Below, one piece after another: positions 61,501 through 64,000 of a stretch of 64,000 bases of DNA. Position 1 is the stretch's first letter. Each line of letters begins with the position of its first letter. This DNA comes from Chiridota heheva. Its lineage: Eukaryota > Echinodermata > Holothuroidea > Apodida > Chiridotidae. A program made the translations under genes and the position numbers. Under the pieces are notes generated by a model. That model was not told the origin of the DNA, searched no databases, and worked only from the letters and a program-made list of their open reading frames with translations. Where the stretch lies: positions 1,702,001 to 1,766,000 of the forward strand of contig JAIGNY010001912.1 of the NCBI GenBank assembly GCA_020152595.1, written 5' to 3'.

Positions 61501-63954
61501 AGGAAGAAGGTTCTAAATGTTGCGTATCAACATTCTTATTACAACTATTTAATGCAGAAGATTTAGATTTGATGTCTTGGATACCCACACTACTATCCAC
61601 TGCCTCTGTAGGATGCACAGTTTCATTCAAGTCTTCATGTTGTTTTTCATTTCTAATTTTAATTTGTGCCCCTGCCTTTTCATCAATGATTTTGTTCTCA
61701 TCACAAATTATATCATTGTTGTGATCACCAACCATATTAATATCATGATCACCTATCACTTTATTATCTGGATCTCCACTCAATACCTGAATTCCACTCA
61801 TGTCATCTTTAGTGTCTGATCCAAGTACGTTTGATAAATTATCAGTCTTACTGATATCTGACAAATCAATGTTAACATTATTATGCTGTGAAGTGGAGTG
61901 TGAAAAGCACTTAAACAGTCTATTTTCTTCAAGTTTAGAGTCATCTTCAATTGGACTTGTGGATGTATTGGTGCTTATCGTTGAGTCATTTTTCAAATCA
62001 TGAAGGCGTTGCAACATCATGGGTACCTTAAAATGATAAATGAATGTGAAATAGTGTAAGGTTTCTGATAAGTGAAATGTTGCAAAATATGAAGAAAAGT
62101 TTTCTTTAGCCCTACTTCATGATAAATAAAAAACAAAAGGAACTGTACTCAGCAGCTAGATGCCTAAAATGCTATAAAGTGATTTGCAGTTTTTACTTGT
62201 TTTGAATACAAAGACAAGGAAATATTTGTAAGGCATGATTTGATACGCTCAATCAAAATGATTGGTATATGTAAAAATTGCTTGAAGAAAATTTATCGGA
62301 TTGGACTATGTCTAGAAATGCAATTGAACTATGTCTGGGAATCAGAATGAATATACTTTTAAATGAGGTTCGAAGACCCATCACACATCTATAACAAACA
62401 CAACACACATCTTCTTTCTGGGAAGAGGATTATCTGGACCAGAATGATGTAATATCTTTAAAAATATATCAAACTTACATATTTTGCTGATGAAAAACAA
62501 ACCAGGCTTAGAGTAAGCTTGGGTGATATTGAGCATTATGCAGTATCGAAATATTGCCTGAAAAATATCAATAATATCGAAATATCGATATGCAAATTAT
62601 AGGACGTCATACATAAGTCGTATGTACTGTTCTGGGCAAGGTAATCTCGTCTCGGCTCAAAAAATGTCAAGTAAAACTTTTTGAACAAATTAACATAAAT
62701 CACTGCAAAATATATACATATCATCTCCAAATAAACACCCACTATGTTTAGAAATGTTCTTTACATGGTTTCTATCTCAAAAGATCAATCACAGAAACAT
62801 TGAAGAAGTTTAGGCCTCATATTCTTAAACAAAAATTATAAAATGTTGTGGAACTGGTATTAGGCCTACACTGTATGCCTTACAAAAATTGGCTCTAATT
62901 CTTTTGATTTTTTTTTACTCACTTACTTCTTATAAAAATTCTACTAAAAAGGCATTATTTTGGTAGCATTTTATGGACTTCTAGACATTCAGAAGTCCAA
63001 ATATAATGCATAATATCCAATTTCTGGTCTGCTTCAATCATCGCACGAGTGTTGTCACTTAGAAGAAACAGTGGTAGATGGTATGTGTGTACATAGTAAA
63101 GTACTGCACAGTAGTGATACTGTGTGTATGTATGTAGTTACTGCACTGTACATTATCTGATCGATCTGGCAAGACCAGTTTGTCACTTTTACTTAGACTT
63201 TCAGAACAAACAAAATAGTGAGAAAAACCTCATAGTTTTGTCAGTAATTTGTCAATCAATGACTGTTTGATATAAAAATTCATATTCAGTATTCCTTTTG
63301 AGGAAACTTAACACGATGTTTGAGGATTCAACATCTTATGATTTTTGTTGTCTGAACATCGTAAGACATTAAGTATAAAGTTGAAGTATTGGGCAATGCC
63401 TCTGTACTCCGCGAGTCAAGTGGTTTTTTGTTTATGGAAGGATTTGGGGGTAATTGTTATCACAATATTAATGTTTTAATAAAGTTTTATCATAACTGAC
63501 TGCCTAAAACTTTAATATAAATGAAATTTATTAACGTTTTGTGGCTCTTTGATAAAAAACACTCGGATGTTTGATAGTCATGTGTAGCTTTTTATTAGTT
63601 CATGTACTGTGTATTATTGAAAAAACATATATTGTTATATCGCTACGACCCTTAAACTCAATATCGGCCTTATCGATATAAGTCAATATCGAAATATATC
63701 GAAATATTGCCCAAGCTTAGCTTAAGAGTACAAAAAAAAAAAAAAACTTAGTATGAAGAAAACATTCAAAAAGTTTTTTGCAACAATCAAACTAACCTAG
63801 AGGTTCCTTTACTTACCAATCTAGTATTGGCTTCTCTATGGGCATCTGCTATATCTTGCACTTCCATTGCTGCAGCCAACAGGCCTGTGGCATATGAGCG
63901 AAGAGGCTCTGCACTGTGTTCAACTAATTCGATGAACTTGCTTAACAAACCATC
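19488..63954 (-). CDS. DCAF1: DCAF1 (VprBP), CUL4-DDB1 ubiquitin ligase substrate receptor, 30 exons
   Basis: Substrate receptor of the nuclear CRL4 ligase (CUL4-RBX1-DDB1), also part of the EDD-DYRK2 ligase; in primates it is the host factor bound by lentiviral Vpr/Vpx. Exons from 5' (right) to 3' (left): 63817-63954, 61214-62026, 57818-57919, 56368-56567, 52243-52381, 49411-49620, 46584-46753, 44529-44648, 43582-43684, 42693-42815, 41695-41848, 41005-41082, 40169-40312, 38860-38966, 38347-38565, 37698-37903, 37201-37276, 35836-35897, 34259-34337, 33625-33696, 33069-33125, 29726-29808, 29205-29289, 28196-28429, 25285-25378, 24593-24691, 23713-23786, 22703-22804, 21625-21865, 19488-19519. Phases match at every join, giving 1,471 codons. 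Order: armadillo-like region, LisH motif, WD40 propeller with two WDxR (DWD) boxes, acidic tail. About 130 N-terminal residues lie beyond the right edge. Sequence follows vertebrate DCAF1 throughout, so identity is secure; exon ends are from splice consensus and homology. Confidence 0.97.
19789..21056. repeat. Large 19-bp minisatellite, open in many frames
   Basis: Roughly 70 units (by eye) of CCCTTGCCCCATGCACAGT (19 bp), with 17-bp (CCCTTGCCCCATGCAGT), 16-bp and TACAGT variants. None of the unit forms contains a stop on either strand, so reading frames longer than 1.2 kb arise on both strands as artefacts. Lies between DCAF1 exon w29 and the inferred last exon, that is, in the last intron. 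Confidence 0.95.
21625..21865 (-). CDS. DCAF1: DCAF1 exon w29, acidic C-terminal tail
   Basis: 80 codons plus one base, almost all Asp/Glu/Ser/Asn/Gly: [20 protein letters not shown] and on to [12 protein letters not shown]. Such a tail is typical of DCAF1 and in primates lies just after the propeller. Donor GTG/GTAAGT in phase 1 means at least one more exon follows. Confidence 0.93.
22041..22263 (-). mobile_element. tRNA-headed SINE, core family, copy 1
   Basis: The - strand reads CAGTGGCTCAGAGTC (A box) and GCTGGGTTCGATTCCCAG (B box) at 22200-22260, then the body with TTAAGCAAGGTACTTTTATT, AATGAGTACCAGCAGTGATG and GGGGAGTTAACC. Intron w28/w29. Confidence 0.88.
22703..22804 (-). CDS. DCAF1: DCAF1 exon w28, end of propeller and start of acidic tail
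   Basis: 34 codons: [36 protein letters not shown].(I/L)Y(D/E)VGR closes the propeller; the acidic run begins the tail. Donor CAG/GTAAGA. Confidence 0.95.
23326..23415. repeat. Minisatellite, about 20-bp unit
   Basis: Five units of GGATTGTCTGGCGGGCCG with small variants, GC-richer than the surrounding intron (w27/w28). Confidence 0.88.
23713..23786 (-). CDS. DCAF1: DCAF1 exon w27
   Basis: Two bases plus 24 codons: [24 protein letters not shown]. Matches ATIDVKRNIFDL.T...D..LAVIE, the last propeller blade. Donor GAG/GTAGGT. Confidence 0.95.
24058..24320 (-). mobile_element. CAAA-tailed LINE 3' fragment
   Basis: On +, ATTTGTTTGTTTGATGAGAA then CAAATTGTGTCTGAGAGGTT; same 3' end as 25658-26330, shorter and more diverged. 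Intron w26/w27. Confidence 0.7.
24593..24691 (-). CDS. DCAF1: DCAF1 exon w26
   Basis: Two bases, 32 codons, one base: [32 protein letters not shown]. The PFGSSFRTF...DY.PI motif is diagnostic. Donor TAG/GTGAGC. Confidence 0.96.
25285..25378 (-). CDS. DCAF1: DCAF1 exon w25, second WDxR (DWD) box
   Basis: 31 codons plus one base, starting exactly at WDIR (25367-25378): [31 protein letters not shown]. Matches [23 protein letters not shown]. Donor GAA/GTAAGT. Confidence 0.96.
25658..26330 (-). mobile_element. CAAA-tailed LINE 3' fragment, longest copy
   Basis: On +, TTTGTTTGATGAGGGCTTAA at 25658 marks the 3' end. The - strand carries the [14 protein letters not shown] region (26050-26100) followed by [16 protein letters not shown] and [19 protein letters not shown] sequence. 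Intron w24/w25. Confidence 0.75.
26807..28189. repeat. Hairpin-ended dispersed repeat, copy 1
   Basis: Starts GAACCAAAAGGTCTTGTGGT and ends CTATCACTACGGACCCAAAAA at 28189, 6 nt from exon w24. It carries the same internal units as copies 2 and 3, a CA-rich microsatellite at 28120-28151, and an inserted CAAA-tailed LINE fragment (about 26963-27270). Confidence 0.75.
26963..27270 (-). mobile_element. CAAA-tailed LINE 3' fragment
   Basis: Starts (on +) TGTTTGTTTGATGAGGGCTC and runs through GAGCCTGAGAGGTCAGATCA to GGGAAGCTCTGGGAAGGTTG. The - strand encodes [20 protein letters not shown] frames of the LINE C-terminus. It appears to sit inside the hairpin-ended repeat. Confidence 0.7.
28196..28429 (-). 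CDS. DCAF1: DCAF1 exon w24, first WDxR (DWD) box
   Basis: 78 codons: [20 protein letters not shown], then [31 protein letters not shown] (WDVR at 28292-28303), ending EIMINSEI. WDxR boxes contact DDB1. The donor is weak (ATT/GTATCC), and a dispersed repeat ends immediately beside it. Reading through would hit a stop after six codons. Confidence 0.95.
29205..29289 (-). CDS. DCAF1: DCAF1 exon w23
   Basis: One base plus 28 codons: [28 protein letters not shown]. Matches F..DHYVEFSK.SQDRVIGTK.D.A. Donor AAT/GTAAGA. Confidence 0.95.
29726..29808 (-). CDS. DCAF1: DCAF1 exon w22
   Basis: 27 codons plus two bases: [27 protein letters not shown]. Matches [21 protein letters not shown] blade. Donor AAA/GTAGGT. 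Confidence 0.95.
29809..33068. other. Intron w21/w22, SINE-like repeat and unassigned sequence
   Basis: At 30660-30720 a tRNA-like head on + (TGGTGTAGTGATATGC, then CCCGGGTTCGAAGACC) is followed by a repeat with GACGGAGGTAATGTTTTCGC and three loose units of CAAGATATCTCA...TTGGTGTGT (30840-31320). An A tract lies at 30579-30597. I see nothing recognisable in 31330-33060. Confidence 0.55.
33069..33125 (-). CDS. DCAF1: DCAF1 exon w21
   Basis: 19 codons: [19 protein letters not shown]. Matches EEASYNCHNSAITHLEPSR. Donor AAG/GTATGA. The intron below is long (29809-33068). Confidence 0.94.
33625..33696 (-). CDS. DCAF1: DCAF1 exon w20
   Basis: 24 codons: [24 protein letters not shown]. Propeller blade strand pattern LG...G.LK.YN...G. 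Donor GTG/GTATGT. Confidence 0.94.
34259..34337 (-). CDS. DCAF1: DCAF1 exon w19, WD40 start
   Basis: One base plus 26 codons: [26 protein letters not shown]. The RFRP......D...FTCCAFS motif opens the WD40 propeller. Donor AAT/GTGAGT. Confidence 0.95.
34674..35198 (+). mobile_element. hAT-like MITE, 525 bp
   Basis: Ends TAGTGCTGTCATGAC and GTGACAGCACTA. Flanks ATAAGAAG (34666-34673) and ATGAGAAG (35199-35206) are an 8-bp duplication with one substitution. Internal order matches 48814-49393. Intron w18/w19. Confidence 0.82.
35488..35730 (-). mobile_element. tRNA-headed SINE, core family, copy 2
   Basis: The - strand reads CAGTGGTTCAGGAGTC (A box) and AGGGTTTGATTCCC (B box, one base off), then the body with GTGTCTTTGAGCAAGGCACT, ATGAGTACCAGCACTGCTGG and GGCGTCCTGTCTAGGGAG. 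Same family as 22041-22263 and 60940-61130. Confidence 0.85.
35836..35897 (-). CDS. DCAF1: DCAF1 exon w18
   Basis: 20 codons plus two bases: [20 protein letters not shown]. Corresponds to the FPKYGGVDGGCFDRHLIFSRF stretch that leads into the first propeller blade. Donor AG/GTGAGT. Confidence 0.93.
36316..36610 (+). mobile_element. RTE-like LINE 3' fragment
   Basis: Encodes [60 protein letters not shown], then a stop: the C-terminal region of RTE-like endonuclease-reverse transcriptases. Antisense to DCAF1. A 5'-truncated copy, open to its natural stop, so probably young compared with the one at 14645-15480. Confidence 0.85.
37201..37276 (-). CDS. DCAF1: DCAF1 exon w17
   Basis: One base plus 25 codons: [25 protein letters not shown]. 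Matches PHQCPEPKQRRQAPINFTSRLNRR. The intron below (35898-37200) contains an RTE-like LINE 3' end and a short CAAA-tail fragment at 36797-36830. Confidence 0.95.
37698..37903 (-). CDS. DCAF1: DCAF1 exon w16
   Basis: 68 codons plus two bases: [20 protein letters not shown] through [34 protein letters not shown]. The SPPSLD.I...YL.EQHA.CKNPV..CP.FSL block is diagnostic of DCAF1, just before the propeller. Confidence 0.96.
38347..38565 (-). CDS. DCAF1: DCAF1 exon w15, disordered linker
   Basis: 73 codons in phase 0, Ser/Pro/Thr-rich: [20 protein letters not shown], ending TASSSANR. Family linkers here are poorly conserved; frame and splice sites (acceptor TTTTCCAG, donor AGG/GTAAGA) support it. 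The inner RIVFGPESR may correspond to the RISFIRERP segment of vertebrates. Confidence 0.9.
38860..38966 (-). CDS. DCAF1: DCAF1 exon w14, end of LisH motif
   Basis: Two bases plus 35 codons: [48 protein letters not shown] completes the LisH helix pair; the rest starts the Pro/Ser/Thr-rich linker. Donor GCA/GTGAGT. Confidence 0.94.
39430..39700 (-). mobile_element. SINE with tRNA-like head
   Basis: The - strand reads GCTGAGAGTACGACTGAGAT then CCCAGGTTCGAGCCCAAC (B box) at about 39630-39650, followed by a GC-richer body with GGGTGGGGCTCACCATCC. Different family from the SINEs at 22 and 61 kb. Confidence 0.55.
39778..40130 (-). mobile_element. Composite TTAA unit, copy B (inverted)
   Basis: Inverse-oriented counterpart of 10329-10668. 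Arms are 39778-39886 and 40023-40130, each beginning TTAACCCTTACT(C/T)TACCAGC. The spacer (about 39890-40022) matches the other spacer inverted (TGATTATTGAAAGGTCCTCT, GTCTTCCAAGCAGCAGAG, CGCCCACCGGGGTCATGCTG). The outer flanks share no similarity with copy A's flanks, so the unit itself appears to be what moved. Right arm ends are decayed. Confidence 0.75.
40169..40312 (-). CDS. DCAF1: DCAF1 exon w13, start of LisH motif
   Basis: Two bases, 47 codons, one base: [47 protein letters not shown]. The end [14 protein letters not shown] begins the LisH dimerisation motif that continues in the next exon. A composite TTAA unit lies 38 nt into the following intron. Confidence 0.95.
41005..41082 (-). 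CDS. DCAF1: DCAF1 exon w12
   Basis: Two bases, 25 codons, one base: [25 protein letters not shown]. Matches [23 protein letters not shown]. Donor TTG/GTAAGA. Confidence 0.95.
41176..41322. repeat. Minisatellite, 21-bp unit (GPQGEAK-like frame)
   Basis: Seven units of GGTCCACAAGGTGAGGCCAA plus G, in intron w11/w12. A 21-bp period keeps the + frame open as repeated GPQGEAK; this is a by-product of the period, with no flanking collagen-like exon. Confidence 0.9.
41695..41848 (-). CDS. DCAF1: DCAF1 exon w11
   Basis: 51 codons plus one base: [51 protein letters not shown]. Almost identical to the family motif [28 protein letters not shown]. Donor AAG/GTAAGT. Confidence 0.96.
42310..42497. mobile_element. 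MITE with 14-bp inverted ends
   Basis: CTTACCTTCCATGC (42310-42323) and GCATGGAAGGTAAG (42484-42497) are exact inverse complements. Its right half matches, inverted, the tandem units at 2023-2224. The inside is non-coding, with further internal symmetry around AGGTATTGTGG/CCTTGG. Confidence 0.8.
42693..42815 (-). CDS. DCAF1: DCAF1 exon w10
   Basis: 41 codons, phase 0: [41 protein letters not shown]. Matches the K.W..V..NNGIK helix at the end of the exon. The intron below carries a MITE at 42310-42497. Confidence 0.93.
43582..43684 (-). CDS. DCAF1: DCAF1 exon w9
   Basis: One base plus 34 codons: [34 protein letters not shown]. The ALQ(V/I)IINCVCGP motif is conserved. Donor AAA/GTAAGC. Confidence 0.94.
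43800..44240. repeat. Minisatellite, 34-bp unit
   Basis: About a dozen units of CATAATTCATGGCTTAAGCC plus TTGATTATATAAAG with recurrent variants (CATAAG, TATGAAG). The variants alternate in a higher-order pattern, suggesting block duplication. Intron w8/w9. Confidence 0.93.
44529..44648 (-). CDS. DCAF1: DCAF1 exon w8
   Basis: One base, 39 codons and two bases: [39 protein letters not shown]. Matches the FALDVLAILTVVPKIQLQL.ESV block. Acceptor TTTTAAG/A, donor GAA/GTAAGG. Confidence 0.93.
44929..46412. repeat. Hairpin-ended dispersed repeat, copy 2 (most complete)
   Basis: Starts GAACCAAAAGGTTTTGTGCT and ends CTATCGCATCGGAACCAAAA. Successive internal units share TTAAGCC(A/C)CGCCCACTATG, ATTAATGAAATT and CATCTACAGACCATG. 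A 39-bp minisatellite has expanded inside it at 46098-46285. Related to the copies at 26807-28189 and 57964-60414. Confidence 0.8.
46098..46285. repeat. Minisatellite, 39-bp unit
   Basis: Five near-identical units of AACAATAGGGCACATCTACA plus GACCATGGGCTTCATCAAA. It arises from one internal motif of the hairpin-ended repeat, which occurs once per unit in the other copies. Confidence 0.92.
46584..46753 (-). CDS. DCAF1: DCAF1 exon w7
   Basis: 56 codons plus two bases: [20 protein letters not shown] through [20 protein letters not shown] to [11 protein letters not shown]. Matches the YGP..L.WEP...F..L..V.LLL.LI..A..WK.Y segment of the family. Donor AAG/GTAATT. Confidence 0.93.
46754..48805. other. 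Intron w6/w7, left part, nothing recognised
   Basis: AT-rich intron sequence with an A-rich patch at 47060-47115. I see no element ends, coding exon or RNA gene. Confidence 0.5.
48814..49393 (+). mobile_element. hAT-like MITE, 580 bp, perfect 8-bp target duplication
   Basis: Ends TAGTGCTGTCATGAC and GTGACAGCACTA are inverted. GTAACCAG flanks both sides (48806-48813 and 49394-49401), the 8-bp duplication expected of hAT transposition. The inside has ATCGCGAT-type palindromes near the ends and no frame. A second copy is at 34674-35198. Confidence 0.85.
49411..49620 (-). CDS. DCAF1: DCAF1 exon w6
   Basis: 70 codons, phase 0: [40 protein letters not shown], ending PPDPIPPYK before GTAAGG. The leading Met is internal, not a start (it follows VNT of the preceding exon). 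The SDDE.F..RQT.KHTC.AL..YFE block is diagnostic. An hAT-like MITE begins 18 nt into the next intron. Confidence 0.95.
50270..50610. repeat. Minisatellite, about 23-24 bp unit
   Basis: Degenerate units like CACATGCCAACCCACCCTGT plus TCTA, similar in character to the array at 58165. Intron w5/w6. Confidence 0.75.
50760..52110. repeat. Array of units of about 145 bp carrying octamer motifs
   Basis: Repeating order: a (C/T)TATGCAAATAA..TA(A/C)TTA-like motif, TATGCACACACAACCCC-like sequence, TCATGCTC, then TATGATCATTTGTG or ACCATTCATAAC. ATGCAAAT is exact at 50967, 51113, 51228, 51521 and 51823, with variants near 50817, 51375, 51678 and 52003. Non-coding, in intron w5/w6. Confidence 0.7.
52243..52381 (-). 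CDS. DCAF1: DCAF1 exon w5
   Basis: One base plus 46 codons: [20 protein letters not shown], then [20 protein letters not shown] and RKLVNT. Aligns without gaps to the vertebrate YTLWLMECSHASG..HATMFF..DGLRRLVN block. The donor is weak (ACG/GTTTGT), but the next exon joins exactly (VNT/MSTLRIL). Confidence 0.92.
52725..52994. repeat. Dispersed repeat, left half (host of the piggyBac-like insertion)
   Basis: GTTAAGAAGATTTTTATAAG through CATATCCAATGGTTTTAAGC and ATAGAATACATAAATAC. It matches 6905-7000 and 14480-14600. The right half resumes at 55539 after the 2.54-kb insertion. Confidence 0.7.
53595..53775 (+). CDS. Acidic N-terminal exon-like frame of the piggyBac-like element
   Basis: Starts [20 protein letters not shown] and continues with runs of Asp/Glu/Ser ([17 protein letters not shown]) to FQIPEL before a donor-like GTGAGT at 53776. 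A short hydrophobic helix followed by an acidic stretch is typical of piggyBac transposase N-termini. The rest of the transposase is not found. Confidence 0.45.
54384..54711 (+). CDS. Basic Pro-rich frame in the piggyBac-like element
   Basis: [20 protein letters not shown], then Pro/Ser-rich sequence, [14 protein letters not shown] and [20 protein letters not shown], ending at ACTAAA before GTAAGT (54712). The frame is closed just upstream (stop at 54375), and a 15-bp direct repeat ATAACATGTTATGCG lies at 54358-54387. I do not recognise the product. It may be an exon of the element or of captured sequence. Confidence 0.3.
55539..55720. repeat. Dispersed repeat, right half
   Basis: Continues the repeat interrupted at 52994: GATGTGATGTCACAATTAGT, CCTTAACGGAATAAGA, TTTTGTTTCTTTTGAAGTCC. 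The same order is found at 6975-7110. Confidence 0.7.
56368..56567 (-). CDS. DCAF1: DCAF1 exon w4
   Basis: 66 codons plus two bases: [40 protein letters not shown], then [20 protein letters not shown]. Phase 2 donor (GA/GTAAGT). It forms the continuous armadillo-like helices just before the exon split at LME/YALW. Confidence 0.95.
57201..57560 (-). mobile_element. hAT-like MITE family, partial inverted copy
   Basis: GGTGCTGTCACAACATGGCT at the left and ATCGCAATATATTG with a following TATCACGATACTTTT match, in inverse orientation, the elements at 34674-35198 and 48814-49393. The right end is missing. Confidence 0.7.
57640..57785. repeat. Minisatellite, 18-bp unit
   Basis: About eight units of GGATTAGGTTAATACCAY, in the intron directly after exon w3. 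Its 18-bp period gives open frames on both strands with no gene meaning. Confidence 0.85.
57818..57919 (-). CDS. DCAF1: DCAF1 exon w3
   Basis: 34 codons in phase 0, [20 protein letters not shown] through TFVGLR, matching the ...MFYIDLKQTNDVLLTFEAL helix pair of the vertebrate protein. Donor GTAAGT. A short minisatellite begins 33 nt into the next intron. Confidence 0.94.
57964..60414. repeat. Hairpin-ended dispersed repeat, copy 3, interrupted
   Basis: Starts GAACCAAAAGGTTTTGTGGT (arms GAACCA/TGGTTC) and ends CTATCGCATCGGAACCAAAA. Inside, units of roughly 280 bp repeat TTAAGCCCCGCCCACTATGC-like and CATCTACAGACCATGGGCTA-like motifs. Compared with the copy at 44929-46412, about 1.2 kb of foreign sequence (about 58082-59305) interrupts it, including a minisatellite. 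Unclassified family. Confidence 0.75.
58165..58580. repeat. Minisatellite, 24-bp unit
   Basis: Units of CCCACATGGCATCCCACCCC plus ATGT, well ordered at 58180-58290 and degenerate after. A short stretch of the same kind is at 58730-58810. Being 24 bp, it keeps frames open (SHMASHPM on +), which is not evidence of a gene. Confidence 0.85.
60940..61130 (+). mobile_element. tRNA-headed SINE, core family, copy 3
   Basis: tRNA-like head with TTAGTGGTTAAAGAG (A box) and GGGTTCGATTCTC (B box), then the body CCTTGAGCAAGACACTTCCC, AGCTGTAAAGTTAAGTACCA, GCACTGCTGGGAAGTTAACT and GGCGTCCTGTCCAGGGGG. The same body occurs inverted at 22041-22263 and 35488-35730. It lies 84 nt into the intron after exon w2. 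Confidence 0.85.
61214..62026 (-). CDS. DCAF1: DCAF1 exon w2, large exon with variable linker
   Basis: 271 codons, phase 0 to phase 0, running from [14 protein letters not shown] to TPLGEYQE. The middle is a poorly conserved Asn/Asp/Ser/Lys-rich linker with a basic, possibly nuclear-localising stretch ([20 protein letters not shown]). Conservation returns at [15 protein letters not shown] and [16 protein letters not shown]. The frame stays open past the donor GTAAGT, but the family sequence stops there. The intron below (57920-61213) holds a SINE and a hairpin-ended repeat. Confidence 0.95.
62514..63719. mobile_element. hAT-like non-autonomous element, 1.2 kb
   Basis: Ends TAAGCTTGGGTGATATT (62514-62530) and AATATTGCCCAAGCTTA (63703-63719), an imperfect inverted pair. 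Subterminal sequence is rich in ATATCGATA-type palindromes. Flanks GCTTAGAG (left) and GCTTAAGAG (right) look like an 8-bp target duplication with one indel. No transposase frame inside. Confidence 0.65.
63817..63954 (-). CDS. DCAF1: DCAF1 exon w1 (first in window), armadillo-like region
   Basis: 46 codons, phase 0 at both ends, encoding [20 protein letters not shown], then [16 protein letters not shown] and ending ANTRL before GTAAGT. This is the conserved YATGLL..AME.QDIA block near residue 130-180 of the full protein. The intron below (62027-63816) carries an hAT-like element. Confidence 0.95.
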
Positions 63955-64000
63955 CTGTTTTTGAATAGAAAAAATAAAGACAAATAACATGACAATACGA

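Noticed and set aside
60911..62020. Separate 369-codon gene starting MMLQRLHDL on the - strand
   Set aside because: It is DCAF1 exon w2 read past its ends: family homology stops at the GTAAGT donor (61213) and the Met pair is internal, preceded in frame by the acceptor at 62027.

Overview
The window is AT-rich animal (metazoan) nuclear DNA. It has long spliced genes with GT-AG introns and dense interspersed repeats: several non-LTR retrotransposon families, tRNA-headed SINEs, DNA transposons and many minisatellites. The repeat mix (L2/CR1-like LINEs with ATT tails, a DIRS-like gag fragment, SINEs with a shared core) suggests a marine invertebrate, perhaps a deuterostome such as an echinoderm or hemichordate. 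That placement is inference, and the species cannot be fixed from the sequence alone.

Two host genes are readable and they converge tail to tail. On the left, the last three coding exons of UBE2N (Ubc13, the K63-chain ubiquitin-conjugating E2) lie on the + strand at 1851-8899; its first exon or exons lie left of the window. From the right edge down to about 19.5 kb, the - strand carries nearly all of DCAF1 (VprBP), the WD40 substrate receptor of the CUL4-DDB1 ubiquitin ligase. I resolve 30 exons (about 1,471 codons). All join in frame, splice phases agree at every junction, and there is no internal stop. Only about 130 N-terminal residues are missing beyond the right edge. Both genes act in ubiquitin transfer, but nothing in the sequence shows that the neighbourhood is functional.

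Layout: 1-1585 a decayed L2/CR1-like LINE; 1851-8899 UBE2N exons with an intron filled by nested LINEs and a GC-rich DIRS-like fragment; 8.9-19.5 kb intergenic and UTR sequence with TTAA mini-elements, a minisatellite, an antisense RTE-like LINE and two MITEs; 19488-63954 DCAF1. Its introns hold a roughly 1.27-kb minisatellite that is open in many reading frames, three copies of a 1.4-2.4 kb hairpin-ended repeat, three copies of an hAT-like MITE (two with 8-bp target duplications), a 2.54-kb piggyBac-like element with TTAA flanks, paired TTAA mini-elements around a conserved spacer, SINEs, and an array of octamer motifs spaced about 145 bp apart.

No bacterial-style operon, CRISPR array, phage or defence system is present. 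The most interesting observations are about genome architecture: mobile or tandem repeats ending within about 10-40 nt of several DCAF1 splice donors (one repeat touches a weak donor), a 32-nt terminal coding exon behind a large minisatellite, and a composite arm-spacer-arm TTAA unit found twice.
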